Assembly (NCBI GenBank): GCA_039794405.1
Contig: JBDIVL010000010.1
Coordinates: 1 to 64,000, forward strand
DNA: 64,000 nt
Origin: JBDIVL01 sp039794405
GTDB taxonomy: Bacteria > Planctomycetota > Brocadiia > Brocadiales > Brocadiaceae
Reading direction: 5' to 3'
Shown here: positions 27,860-37,006 of the stretch, one piece after another
Layout of the letters: each line of letters starts with the position of its first letter
Position numbering within the stretch: the stretch's first letter is position 1
The notes under the pieces: generated by a model
Databases searched by the model: none
What the model was told of the DNA's origin: nothing
The model's input: only the letters and a program-made list of their open reading frames with translations
Translations under genes and position numbers: made by a program

Positions 27860-27975
27860 CGGTTCAATCTTGTAGATTGAACTATATACGTTTCGTATTG
27901 GCTGTACGTCTTGATTGGTGTCGGACATAGGAACATGCCAAACATTTCGGTTCAATCGTGGACAATTAAACCAAC
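27860..27975 (+). repeat. Dispersed double-hairpin repeat, copy 3
   Basis: Hairpin TTCAATC-ttgta-GATTGAA at 27863-27881 and a second, imperfect palindrome from 27951 (TTCAATCGTGGACAATTAA). The inner blocks GTACGTC, TTGATTGGTGTC, ACATGCCAAACATTTCG match copy 1 at 1.75 kb. It is followed near 28.01-28.04 kb by the ATTCCTATACAATCAGGTTA tail also seen at 11.55 kb. Confidence 0.6.
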
Positions 27976-28034
27976 GTTCATCCGTACCACTCTGAAAACC
28001 GCTAACATAAAATGGAAATTCCTATACAATCAGG

Positions 28035-28619
28035 TTAAGCACCTATCCCATTTTTGTAGATATCCCACAAATTCGCATGAACTTTTCCTGGCATAAAATT
28101 AAATTTTTTGTAAGACCACACCGTTACTGTAGATTGAATAAGCCCCATAAATATGATGGCGGCGACCTTTGGGTCGATCTCCTCTCTCATCAATCCTAAT
28201 TCTACAGCGCTCGAAAGCAATTTTTCTATCTTTCTGAGATATTTTCGGATAAGTTGAGAAATCTTTCTGCGAACAACACGGTCACTAAACTGCATAGCTC
28301 CCATAATGACAATAAATGACGTCTCACGATGCTCCTTTGCATACGTGAGATGCGCCAGGAGTATGTTCTTTAAATTTTGAACCGGGTCAGCATTTACCAA
28401 TGATTTATCTAAGGCTTCCATTAAGGTTTCATCAATATCGTCTATTAACACGCTTAAAATATCCCGCTTGTCTTTAAAATGGCGGTATATAGCTGTTTTG
28501 GTAGTACCTATTCTGTTTGCTATTTCACCTATAGTTACATATTCAATACCTTTGGAAGAAATAATGTGTCGGGTAATTTTTACAATTTGTTTCTTTCTCA
28601 ATTCTGTGTGTTTTCTCAT
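28035..28619 (-). CDS. TetR/AcrR family transcriptional regulator
   Basis: 194 residues. The N-terminal helix-turn-helix is typical (ITRHIISSKGIEYVTIGEIANRIGTTKTAIYRHFKDKRDIL, described here by its ends: ITRH to DIL, residues about 14-54). The C-terminal part is a helical ligand/dimer domain with a hydrophobic segment VAAIIFMGLIQSTV. It is divergent from otsAB, with 517 bases between. An inverted repeat at 28801-28838 in that gap is a candidate operator. The ligand is unknown. Confidence 0.9.
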   Translation of the reverse strand: MRKHTELRKKQIVKITRHIISSKGIEYVTIGEIANRIGTTKTAIYRHFKDKRDILSVLIDDIDETLMEALDKSLVNADPVQNLKNILLAHLTYAKEHRETSFIVIMGAMQFSDRVVRRKISQLIRKYLRKIEKLLSSAVELGLMREEIDPKVAAIIFMGLIQSTVTVWSYKKFNFMPGKVHANLWDIYKNGIGA

Positions 28620-28800
28620 CTGATAATACGTCCCTTGCAGTTATTCAACATAATGCTGGATTGTAATATTGTATTATTTGCAGGGGCGTATTGCATACTC
28701 CCCTACCGGGATTTTGCATATTATTTCCAGTAATTGCCATTCCCTCCTATCAATATAAGATAATTTCCTTGCAAAGATTATAACGGAAAGATTATAATAT

Positions 28801-28838
28801 TTCAATAGTATGTTTACGATAGTTAACTTACTATTGAA
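28801..28838. promoter_or_regulatory. Inverted repeat between tetR and otsA, candidate operator
   Basis: Perfect 10-base arms TTCAATAGTA (28801-28810) and TACTATTGAA (28829-28838) around an 18-base centre that itself holds AGTTAACT and a GTTTAC half-site. It lies 180 bases upstream of the tetR start and 300 upstream of otsA. The GTTTAC half-site resembles the 16-base palindromes near 0.4 and 6 kb. The rest of the 28620-29136 gap shows no gene. Confidence 0.5.
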
Positions 28839-29136
28839 GAATTCTCTTACGAATAATTACTTGCCTCTGAAGGGGAAAAAATAATGATTGATTCATATTC
28901 TCCAGTTAGTTGTAAACTGCCTACGATTCGTTAACAGTTATTATTCTTTGCCGTATCTGGAGTTATTTCTCATGAGGGAGAAATAGCGAATACATTTGAA
29001 AATGTACAGTGTTACTTATTCTCTGCCCATATTCTTCAATCTTTATCCTGAGTTCTGAGTTCTAGCTCTGTATTACCTGTGATCTTGCCGCAGTAGTTAC
29101 CGATACGGACTCAATAACATATCTGTATACATAACT

Positions 29137-30609
29137 ATGATTTGGACAAAAGAACTATTAAAGGAATTTATCTCGAATAAGTTAAAAGATTACAAACTTA
29201 TTATCGTATCAAACCGGGAACCCTACATTCACAATTATGTAGGTGATGAGATTAAATATATCATCCCTGCCAGTGGAATGGTTACTGCTCTTGATTCTAT
29301 TGTTCGAGCTGAAGGAGGAACCTGGATTGCATACGGCAGCGGTGATGCCGATAAGGAAGTAGTAGACAGCAATGACCGCATAGCCGTACCACCTGATAAC
29401 CCGCAATATACCCTTCGAAGGGTTTGGCTTACCCATGAAGAGGAAGAACGATTTTATTACGGTTTTTCCAATGAATCGCTTTGGCCGCTTTGTCATATCG
29501 TATATGTCAAGCCGAAATTTAATGAGGCAGACTGGCTCGCCTACAAATCGGTAAATCAGAAATTTGCTCATGTTGTTCTTGAAGAGATTGGAGATGATAA
29601 GGCATTTGTTTTCATTCAGGACTATCATTTCGCCTTACTTCCCAAAATGCTTAAGGAAAGCCGGCCGGACCTGCTGGTAGCACAATTCTGGCATATTCCA
29701 TGGCCTAACAGAGAAGCATTTCGAATATGCCCATGGGGCAAGGAAATCCTTGAAGGTCTTTTAGGAAATGACCTCTTAGGATTCCATATACAGTACCATT
29801 GTAACAATTTCCTCGATACGGTAGATCGGAATCTTGAGTCAAGGATAGACTACGGAACATTTGCAGCTACACGCGGTGGAAAAACAACCTATATCCGTCC
29901 GTTCCCTATCAGTATTGACTTTGATGAATTAAATACAAAGGCACAAGAAAAAGATGTTGAGAATGAAATGATCCGTATAAAGAAAGAACTTGGTTTAAAA
30001 GGACAGATTATTGGTGTAGGATTAGACCGGGTGGACTACACGAAAGGCATCCCTGAACGATTTATGGCAATAGACCGGTTTCTTGAAAGGTATCCGGAAT
30101 ACAGAAATAAATTTACTTTTATCCAAGCAGGGACCTTAAGCAGGATCCACATTGAAGATTATCGCCAGTATAATGACAAAATATATGATCTCATGAATGA
30201 GATTAATCATAAATACCATAGTGGGAGATGGACACCAATACGGCTATTAAAATCACATTTTCGCAGGGTTAGTATTCAGGCAGTTTATCGGCTTGCAGAT
30301 ATTTGTATCGTCAGTTCATTACATGACGGCATGAATTTAGTTGCAAAGGAATTTATTGCTTCCCGGTCCGATGAACTTGGTGTACTTTTACTCAGCAGGT
30401 TCACGGGTGCAGCCACGGAACTAACCGGATGTATTCACATTAATCCTTATGCTACTGATTCCTTTGCAGAGGCCATAAAAGCTGCTCTGGAAATGACTGA
30501 CGAGGAAAAAAGGAAAAGAATGCAGCGCCTTCGTGAACACCTGCACGAGCATAATATCTACTATTGGAGTCAAAATATCATCAATGAGCTAACTAAACTA
30601 CAACGATGA
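29137..30609 (+). CDS. otsA: Trehalose-6-phosphate synthase
   Basis: 490 residues, GT20 family, full length. Marks: SNREPYIHNY near residue 25, FIQDYHFALLP, HIPWPNREAFRICPW, the donor-site stretch GLDRVDYTKGIPERF (about 298-312) and DGMNLVAKEF near residue 400. It makes trehalose-6-phosphate from UDP- or GDP-glucose and glucose-6-phosphate. It overlaps otsB by ATGA. This is a second trehalose route beside TreT. Confidence 0.95.
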   Translation: MIWTKELLKEFISNKLKDYKLIIVSNREPYIHNYVGDEIKYIIPASGMVTALDSIVRAEGGTWIAYGSGDADKEVVDSNDRIAVPPDNPQYTLRRVWLTHEEEERFYYGFSNESLWPLCHIVYVKPKFNEADWLAYKSVNQKFAHVVLEEIGDDKAFVFIQDYHFALLPKMLKESRPDLLVAQFWHIPWPNREAFRICPWGKEILEGLLGNDLLGFHIQYHCNNFLDTVDRNLESRIDYGTFAATRGGKTTYIRPFPISIDFDELNTKAQEKDVENEMIRIKKELGLKGQIIGVGLDRVDYTKGIPERFMAIDRFLERYPEYRNKFTFIQAGTLSRIHIEDYRQYNDKIYDLMNEINHKYHSGRWTPIRLLKSHFRRVSIQAVYRLADICIVSSLHDGMNLVAKEFIASRSDELGVLLLSRFTGAATELTGCIHINPYATDSFAEAIKAALEMTDEEKRKRMQRLREHLHEHNIYYWSQNIINELTKLQR

Positions 30610-31418
30610 AATACTTGTTTGACGACATTCAAACTATTCGTAAACGCATTCATGCCCATAATAAAATAATTCTTTTATCAGATTATGATGGCACCTTAAC
30701 ACCCATTTGTGAACACCCGGACATTGCAATCATTTCTGAAAAAGTCAGAAAACTTTTAGAAAAATTCACTTCTCATAATACATTCCTTTTGGGAATCGTT
30801 ACCGGGCGGTCTATTCAGCAGATAAAAAAATTCGTGAACATCCAGAAGATACTGTATGCTGCAAATTATGGAACAGAATTGGAAGGACCGGGGATACGTT
30901 TCACAAACCCAGAGGCCAAGAAGTCGCGCTATATCCTCTGGCACATTTACCTGCGGCTCCTTAAATCCCTAAAGCATATAGAAGGAGTGTATATAGAAGA
31001 TAAAGGACTTTCTATCAGTCTGCATTACCGGTTAGTGAAAAAAATAAAAGATTTACAGCACGTCACCAAGGTCTTTTACGGTATTACAAGGCCTTTTTTG
31101 GATAAAAAAATGATATCCCTGGACACGGGAAAGATGGTTTATGAAATACGGCCACCGGTGAGGTGGAATAAAGCCACTATCGTTACCTGGTTATTAATTC
31201 ATTATTTTCCTTTAGAGTTCCAGAAGGATGCCCTTCTCATTTACCTTGGAGATGATAAAGCCGATATAGAAGTATTTTCCACCTTGAGAGGCAAGGGATT
31301 AACGGTCTTTGTAGGAGATCCGGCAGTTACCTCTGCGGCTGATTATTTTATCCATTCACCTAAAGAAGTAGAGATTTTTTTAGAATACCTCTACGAGCAA
31401 AAAGTATGCAATCTTTAA
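30606..31418 (+). CDS. otsB: Trehalose-6-phosphate phosphatase
   Basis: 270 residues, HAD superfamily. Motif I is DYDGTLTP (D26, D28), motif II GIVTGRS and the late acidic motif LGDDKADIEVF; ANYGTELEGPG is typical of OtsB. It removes phosphate from trehalose-6-phosphate to give trehalose. Start overlaps the otsA stop, so synthesis is coupled. Confidence 0.93.
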   Translation: MKYLFDDIQTIRKRIHAHNKIILLSDYDGTLTPICEHPDIAIISEKVRKLLEKFTSHNTFLLGIVTGRSIQQIKKFVNIQKILYAANYGTELEGPGIRFTNPEAKKSRYILWHIYLRLLKSLKHIEGVYIEDKGLSISLHYRLVKKIKDLQHVTKVFYGITRPFLDKKMISLDTGKMVYEIRPPVRWNKATIVTWLLIHYFPLEFQKDALLIYLGDDKADIEVFSTLRGKGLTVFVGDPAVTSAADYFIHSPKEVEIFLEYLYEQKVCNL

Positions 31419-31866
31419 ATCCTTTCATTCAATTTTACTTTACTGCCGACATTACCCATATCAATGCCTACTATTGCTAGTTGCTAATAGACGCTTGAAT
31501 AAAGATCTTCGAGTTTCTAGGCTTACTTATCTACTTATAATGTGTAAGATAGTACTGTTTTTAAATCTATTTTTAAAGGCATCCACAATTTCTATGCCCA
31601 CTATTTTATCTTCAGAAGTTGTATCTAAATTAACCTCTTCAGATAATTCTATAACTCCACTTGATATTATTCTTTTCATTATGATGATAAAGCTAAAATT
31701 GAGAGTAAGTTATGCTTATGGGACGATTGTTAATAAATCAGAAACGCTATGATGTTAACAAAAAATCAACCCGACTGGCATTAAGCACGGCGCAGTTTCC
31801 ATTCCGACCTTTTACGCCAGCTGGTTATTTATCTAGTTATATGGCCTAGAATGAGAGGTAGAGCTC
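31419..31866. other. Intergenic accessory stretch, no gene supported
   Basis: 448 bases after otsB. A 92-codon open frame here has no ribosome site or protein-like pattern. The end (GTTATATGGCC at about 31839-31849) resembles an integron cassette boundary just before the broken gene at 31867, but this is weak. Confidence 0.3.
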
Positions 31867-32285
31867 ATGAGCTCTAAAGATGTTCTACATCTCCTTTTAC
31901 CGATGTTAACGGCCGTTGTCGGTTCATACCTCACTTATTACTTTACCAATAGATCAAAGCGAAATGAGGCAATCCTAAGGTTTAAAGAAGAAAAGTACGG
32001 AAACATGCTCGTTCTGCTTCAAGGCTTTGTCGGCAATACATCTGCAGGGGAAACAAAGCGGAAATTTTTTGAGGAACAGTATCGACATGGCTCTATTGTT
32101 CGGACGATGTTGTTGAGGCGATAAACAGGATGGTTGCTTTGGTTATTGAAAGCAGTGGTTCGGCACCTAATCTGGAAAAAGGACGGGAAGTTGTAGGTAA
32201 TATCGTGGTCGCTATGCGTAAAGATCTTTTGGGATGTACTCGGCCCAATGCTTCAGACTTTCAATATATAGATGTTTTGCCTTAA
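31867..32285 (+). pseudogene. Frameshifted small membrane-anchored protein gene
   Basis: The first frame gives an N-terminal membrane helix (LLPMLTAVVGSYLTYYF) and a basic, helical region to about EEQYRH, then stops early at 32124. The continuation is found in the next frame from 32088 (WLYCSDDVVEAINRM ... KGREVVGNIVVAMRKDL ... FQYIDVLP) to TAA at 32283-32285. A one-base indel at about 32085-32088 joins the two into a protein of about 139 residues, a type of hypothetical protein common in accessory DNA. A sequencing error cannot be excluded. Confidence 0.7.
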
Positions 32286-32315
32286 ATCGCAGTGGTTGCA
32301 GTTGTGCCAATATAA

Positions 32316-32381
32316 TACGTTATTCAACCAGACGGATAAACCGCTGCACGTTTTTCCCACCGGTTAACTCAGTCATTAGGC
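32316..32381. repeat. attC-like imperfect palindrome (integron cassette relic?)
   Basis: From ACGTTATTCAACCAG to CCGGTTAACTCAGTCATTAGGC (as separate blocks at 32318-32331 and 32360-32381), the arms TTCAACCAG and CCGGTTAA pair imperfectly. The right end would be a mutated GTTRRRY core (ATTAGGC). It directly follows the broken gene, as an attC site would. No integrase is in the window. Confidence 0.35.
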
Positions 32382-32400
32382 AGATAGATAAAGATAAGGC

Positions 32401-32628
32401 TTGATTCATGCAGATAAAATTCCAGAGTCAATACTTATAAAAATTTTGGAAGGGAAAGAATTATCTAAAGGAACTAATAAAATTATAGAAAATGTGAAAG
32501 AGTTTAAATATCCACTGAAGATTGTAATTACCTTCTATCCTTTGAAGAAAGTATATTATGACGACGAAGTAGATATTTTGTATTTAAAGTTGGGAGATGG
32601 GCCTCCGGAAATAGTCAAAGAAATCTGA
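32401..32628 (+). pseudogene. Short remnant with DUF2283-like end
   Basis: A 75-codon frame from TTG 32401. The C-terminal part VYYDDEVDILYLKLGDGPPEIV resembles the start of DUF2283 antitoxin-like proteins; the N-terminal part is helical and unrecognised. It ends abruptly where the DUF2283 fold would continue. It may be a fused or truncated remnant of a toxin-antitoxin-type pair. It lacks a clear ribosome site. Confidence 0.35.
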
Positions 32629-32737
32629 TTTTTGAAATTTAAACACTCAAATAGTGCTTAAAATCAAGAGATTTTACAAAAACTTTTCGAAAAATAGATT
32701 TCTTTGACTATATCAATAAAGCATCTTCCAAAAGGAA

Positions 32738-33316
32738 CTACCAACCTCTCGACTCAAACTCATATGAACGATGGGATGAATCTTTGGTCATCCCGTGCTC
32801 AATCAGTTTCCAATAATCCTGCTCTTTTTCATACGTAATCTTATATGAATAATCGACCATTCTCCACCGCCAGAAAAAGAAATGTGATATTCCGGTTACA
32901 AATATATCAAGGCGCTTCGCTTGTGGATCTACATCCTCAAACATCGCTACACAATGCTTTGTTGTTTTAGGGGACAATTCCCCCCTCGCAACGGCAGCGT
33001 ACGTGTATTTCTTACCCTCCGCATAGTCTTCGTCCAGTTTTGCCACGTACTCCATAATTTCAGGATAGTAAATATCGGGGTATTTTTCTCCCGTATCCGT
33101 CATCAGAAGTATTTCTATCGGTACGAGTATAGGCTTATCAATCGTGTTTCCGAGATTGTAGAACCATACGATGTAGGACACTTCCCCGCCTGTTCCCTTA
33201 TTATGTACATAACTTTTAGGTGCATTCCATGAAAAATCAAGCTGGGTAGCATAGGCAGCCCGGTACATGCTTAACATCACAAGCAAGAATCCTAAAGCAA
33301 AAACTTTTAACCTCAT
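32738..33316 (-). CDS. Exported protein, unknown function
   Basis: 192 residues with a clear signal peptide (KVFALGFLLVMLSMYRAAYA). The mature part is beta-rich with many aromatic residues (WFYNLGNTI, FFFWRWRMVDYSYKI) and one free cysteine. No family recognised. AAGGAG precedes ATG 33316. It is the third gene of a tight operon with the FHA-protease and the CX4CH protein (4 bases after the latter), so it may be their periplasmic partner or substrate. Confidence 0.7.
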   Translation of the reverse strand: MRLKVFALGFLLVMLSMYRAAYATQLDFSWNAPKSYVHNKGTGGEVSYIVWFYNLGNTIDKPILVPIEILLMTDTGEKYPDIYYPEIMEYVAKLDEDYAEGKKYTYAAVARGELSPKTTKHCVAMFEDVDPQAKRLDIFVTGISHFFFWRWRMVDYSYKITYEKEQDYWKLIEHGMTKDSSHRSYEFESRGW

Positions 33317-33320
33317 AGAA

Positions 33321-34019
33321 CTACTCCTTCTTTGATATATTAATCTGCTCTTTTTGTTCTTTTCTTTGTTCTACAATAATAAGCCGTGTTGCCTTGTATA
33401 TATAGTCACCCATAGCCGTACCATCATTGTCTGCTTCAACACCCATCGCATAAAACCTCACCGGATTTGCCACGAAGAAGTTTTCCGGAGGTGCTTGCCA
33501 TTTTACATGCCAATATCTCTGCCCTGTCCCTTTTTTTGTATGGGTTGCATAATTGCCGTTTGCTTCTACCTGCGTATCTTCGTCATCCCCTACATTAATG
33601 AAGGTGCCAACCAACCGGTTGTAATACCGATCTTGTGCTGCAATCTGAAAACCGTGAAAATCTGTATCTGTCTGCTTAAAGGAAACGAGAATATCTACAA
33701 TATCTCCTGGTTCACACTTATCCACTACAAATAACATAAACTTACCCTTTCCAGCGCCAACAGGATACTGATAATGGCACCCTAATACACCACAGGTAAA
33801 GTTATCCGGAGGATAGAGCAGCCAGTTGATCCTGTCAAGTCCACCACCAACGCACCCCAGCGGAGCGCCGTCAGAATGTGCATATAATGGTTTACAAAAT
33901 ATACCGAATATCAGTATGGAAAACATTATGAGACAAATATTCTTTAATTTCCTTTTTAGAAGCATCTCCCTATCGAGACTTTTATATTCCTTTGGCATAG
34001 GAGAACATGTATTTCTCAT
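33321..34019 (-). CDS. Exported reeler-like protein with CX4CH motif
   Basis: 232 residues. A hydrophobic export segment lies at about residues 27-46 (ICLIMFSILIFGIFCKPLYA) behind a long basic leader. The mature start reads GAPLGCVGGG, then FTCGVLGCH (a CX4CH motif), then a beta-sandwich-like region with DIVDILVSFKQTDTDFHGFQI and VRFYAMGVEADNDGTAMGD. This matches the reeler / choice-of-anchor type in which a CxxxxCH segment precedes the domain. CX4CH can attach heme c in some cytochromes, but binding is not shown. It starts 3 bases after the FHA-protease stop with a GGA site inside that gene. Confidence 0.7.
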   Translation of the reverse strand: MRNTCSPMPKEYKSLDREMLLKRKLKNICLIMFSILIFGIFCKPLYAHSDGAPLGCVGGGLDRINWLLYPPDNFTCGVLGCHYQYPVGAGKGKFMLFVVDKCEPGDIVDILVSFKQTDTDFHGFQIAAQDRYYNRLVGTFINVGDDEDTQVEANGNYATHTKKGTGQRYWHVKWQAPPENFFVANPVRFYAMGVEADNDGTAMGDYIYKATRLIIVEQRKEQKEQINISKKE

Positions 34020-34022
34020 ATT

Positions 34023-35396
34023 TTAATCCTTTTTCCTTAATGCTGTCGGTTTCGTGATTTCTTGAATCAAATCTATTCCATAACTTATTGGAACACCAAA
34101 ATTGGAACCGCGAAATCCGGGAAAGATTCCGTAACTAATCCCAATTACCTTCCCTTTCTTATTAAAGATAGGCCCCCCGCTGCCGCCAGATGTAGTTTGG
34201 GCATCGTAGACAATTCGATTTTGCATGATATCGCTTAAATGTCCCTGCGTTGGAAGCGGCCTTATCAATCCCCAGTTTGAAAGCTCCTGTACTAATGGGA
34301 TAAACGGCATGTTAAAGAGTTGTTTTACCATATCTGGATCCGTCTTTGCAAGGATAGCATTAACACCTGCCGGATAACCTAACAATATTACAGGTTCGCC
34401 TACCACTGCACCATCTCCGGCTGTATCCAGTTCAATAATGGGTATTTCTGAATCACGGGTATCTATCCGGAGCAATGCAACATCTACCAACTCGGAAATC
34501 ATCTCTACTTTTAAGGGAAAGGGATCTTTAATACCAGGGAAATACGCCTGAAATATTTCAATTTTTGGTTTAATCGTAGGTCCCAAATGTATGTATGGAG
34601 ACGTTTTTATCTCCCACCAGGGCTCAGCAATATGGCGATTGGTGAGAACCAAACCATCTTTACTTACTAAAAACCCGGTGCCCGTATACTCATTGATTCC
34701 CCGTAGTCCCTTGCCCATCATGGCAAGCGGCTCACCTGTTTCATCATCAAAGAAATAAAAGGTACCTTGAATAAGGCAAACCCCGCCACTACATTTCTTG
34801 ATTATATTCCCGGCAATGGATCTTTCAATTTCGAAACTCGTTACCTTTTCTACTGTTTTTGTCAATCTCACATATTGAGTATAAAAATAGAGTATTAAGC
34901 CACCAAGAGCGATTGATAAAATCGTAATACTACAGATCCTAAAATAGTGAGAGGATTGGGTAAAGGCTTCCCATAAAAGCTGCCGGAAAAACGACGTCGC
35001 CGTAGTAAGCCGTCCTCTTTGAGATGTTCTGGCTATACCCAGGGAGTCCTCTAACATCTCAGTCCATGGTTTACATATATCGGCTTCATCTGCCTTGATC
35101 CGGAACCTTAATTTAGGACCACCACTGCCAAATTCTATTAAATCACCGTCTTTAAGTACAATCTCGTTGACAAATCTGTTATTTACCAGAGTACCTTTTA
35201 TACTTCCACAATTACGCAGTACATACTCACAACCTTTTAACTGTACTTCAGCCTGGTGATGGGACACATTTCTATCTATTTCCGGATCAAAACGAAGGTC
35301 ACTTGCAGCATCGGTACCGATAGATATTTCCTCAGAGGCAAAAACCTCTGTATTTCCCTGGTGACTGCCAGACAGGTGGACAAAGACGGCCTTCAA
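34023..35396 (-). CDS. FHA domain - membrane helix - trypsin-like serine protease
   Basis: 457 residues; the start is TTG 35396 behind GGAGAAGGG. Residues about 20-100 are an FHA phosphothreonine-binding domain (ISIGTDAASDLRF, NVSHHQAEV, KGTLVNNRFV). A single membrane helix follows at about 155-175. The C-terminal half is an S1C/DegP-like protease with H in LTNRHIAEPW, D in LVDVALLRID and S in TTSGGSGGPIF, so the triad is complete. No PDZ domain is seen. The FHA part would be cytoplasmic and the protease periplasmic, linking Ser/Thr-kinase signalling to extracytoplasmic proteolysis. It heads a three-gene operon. Confidence 0.9.
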   Translation of the reverse strand: MKAVFVHLSGSHQGNTEVFASEEISIGTDAASDLRFDPEIDRNVSHHQAEVQLKGCEYVLRNCGSIKGTLVNNRFVNEIVLKDGDLIEFGSGGPKLRFRIKADEADICKPWTEMLEDSLGIARTSQRGRLTTATSFFRQLLWEAFTQSSHYFRICSITILSIALGGLILYFYTQYVRLTKTVEKVTSFEIERSIAGNIIKKCSGGVCLIQGTFYFFDDETGEPLAMMGKGLRGINEYTGTGFLVSKDGLVLTNRHIAEPWWEIKTSPYIHLGPTIKPKIEIFQAYFPGIKDPFPLKVEMISELVDVALLRIDTRDSEIPIIELDTAGDGAVVGEPVILLGYPAGVNAILAKTDPDMVKQLFNMPFIPLVQELSNWGLIRPLPTQGHLSDIMQNRIVYDAQTTSGGSGGPIFNKKGKVIGISYGIFPGFRGSNFGVPISYGIDLIQEITKPTALRKKD

Positions 35397-35549
35397 AGAC
35401 TACCCTTCTCCCATATTTAAATTTAGAGCCTTTACACTCACCGATAACTCTAACATATTTCGTTCATTATACTACAGCGAAATTGTGTGTCAACTTCATA
35501 CGCATAACCACATAACTCTGTTACTAACACTCAATTTTTTATGTGTGTA

Positions 35550-36101
35550 TCACAAAATACCTTCACGGCGATAACACTCGTCTTTCAATACGCCGATAAA
35601 TGGAAGATTTCGGTATTTATTATTGTAGTCCAGTCCATACCCAACGACAAAATCATCTCCAATGTTAAAACAATAATATTCCGGTTGAATATGATACTGT
35701 CTTCTACTCAGTCGATTTAAAAGAACGCAACTTTTAAGGCTTTTCGGATGATATTTTCTGATATCATCCAGTATTCTCTTCAAAGTAGTACCTGTATCAA
35801 TAATATCGTCAACCACTAATACATGTTTATTTTCTATATCAATCTTAAATTGGCGTAACACCTTGGTCTCTCCTTTTGGGAAGGTAGAGTCAACATAGGT
35901 AGCAGCGTCCACGGTATCTAATCTAATAGGGAAGGGAATTAGGCGGATTAAATCAGCAAGAAAAACAAGGCTTCCGTTGAGTATTGCAATGATAGTACAC
36001 TCTTTATCTTTATAATCAAGAACCAATATCTTCGATAACTCATGTAATTTTTTTTGTATTTCCTCTTCATTAATCAATACTCTTGCAATATCCTTTTCCA
36101 C
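35550..36101 (-). CDS. hpt: Hypoxanthine phosphoribosyltransferase
   Basis: 183 residues; start GTG 36101 with GGGAGG 9 bases upstream. The PRPP loop reads VLVVDDIIDTGTTL (about 94-107), and NGSLVFLADLIRLI and DFVVGYGLDYNNKYRNLPFIG are standard Hpt blocks. It salvages hypoxanthine/guanine with PRPP to IMP/GMP in the cytoplasm. Confidence 0.94.
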   Translation of the reverse strand: MEKDIARVLINEEEIQKKLHELSKILVLDYKDKECTIIAILNGSLVFLADLIRLIPFPIRLDTVDAATYVDSTFPKGETKVLRQFKIDIENKHVLVVDDIIDTGTTLKRILDDIRKYHPKSLKSCVLLNRLSRRQYHIQPEYYCFNIGDDFVVGYGLDYNNKYRNLPFIGVLKDECYRREGIL

Positions 36102-36219
36102 TTTTCATTGCCTCCCCATTTCTATTTTAGATTTCAGACTTTGAACTTTAAATTTTGATTCCAATTAGCCGTATAATATGCTCACGATAATCTTTTCAAG
36201 ATCAATCTCATTTCTCTTC

Positions 36220-36942
36220 TCATCGTTCTCTCCTCTCCATTGCAAGCTGCCTTACGATACGGTCCTCTTCCACGGCCTCCTCGGTCTTTCCAAGTTTATG
36301 ATAAATTACAGCAAGAATGCTGTGCGCTTTTTCTGACTTCGGATTTATTTGAATGGCCTTCGTAAGCGCTGTGACAGCCTCATCAAGCATATCCTTTTTA
36401 TAATAACAAATACCTAAGAAATAATACCCTTCTTCCAGATCGGGGTTAATCTCTATCGCTTTTTTACAGGCAGCAAAGGCCTCATCGTTCTTTTCCATAA
36501 GACTATAAGCAACTGCTAAATAAAGATATGCATCCGCCTCTTTTTTATCCTTTCCGGCAGCAAATAAATTTATTGCTTTTTTATATTCAGAAACCGCTTC
36601 ATCCATATTCTTGTTGGCTACATATGCAAAAGCAATATTATAATGCGCTTTCGGGTCTTCCGGATTTACCTCGATTGCTTTTTTCAACTCAGCTATCGAT
36701 TCATCAATCTTACCCTTTGCATAATAAACGACACCCAAATCAAAATGGGCATCATAATGCTTGGGATCTTCCTCCAATGCCTTTTTAAATTCTTCAGTTG
36801 CTTCATCGTATTTTCTTTGATTATAGAGAGCAAGCCCTTTCCTATTATAATAGTCTGCCTTATTCCCACAACCAATCATAACACAACATACCAAAAGTAA
36901 CAGCCACTTCACACGTGCAATATTTATGTCTCGCTTTATCAT
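36220..36942 (-). CDS. TPR-repeat lipoprotein
   Basis: 240 residues. An N-terminal hydrophobic stretch ends in the lipobox-like MIGC (about 22-25), so the protein is probably a lipid-anchored periplasmic protein. About six 34-residue tetratricopeptide repeats follow (e.g. YDEATEEFKKALEEDP, IDESIAELKKAIEVNP). TPRs bind partner proteins; the partner is unknown. It lies between hpt and the two-component genes on the same strand. Confidence 0.88.
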   Translation of the reverse strand: MIKRDINIARVKWLLLLVCCVMIGCGNKADYYNRKGLALYNQRKYDEATEEFKKALEEDPKHYDAHFDLGVVYYAKGKIDESIAELKKAIEVNPEDPKAHYNIAFAYVANKNMDEAVSEYKKAINLFAAGKDKKEADAYLYLAVAYSLMEKNDEAFAACKKAIEINPDLEEGYYFLGICYYKKDMLDEAVTALTKAIQINPKSEKAHSILAVIYHKLGKTEEAVEEDRIVRQLAMERRER

Positions 36943-37006
36943 AATTCTACCCTACTCTATATAACTGTATAGCCAAAACAACCGTAGATTTCACAAATTG
37001 TACAGA

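Noticed and set aside
31474..31752. 92-codon open frame after otsB
   Set aside because: No start signal, biased low-complexity hydrophobic composition and no recognisable pattern; it lies in decayed DNA.
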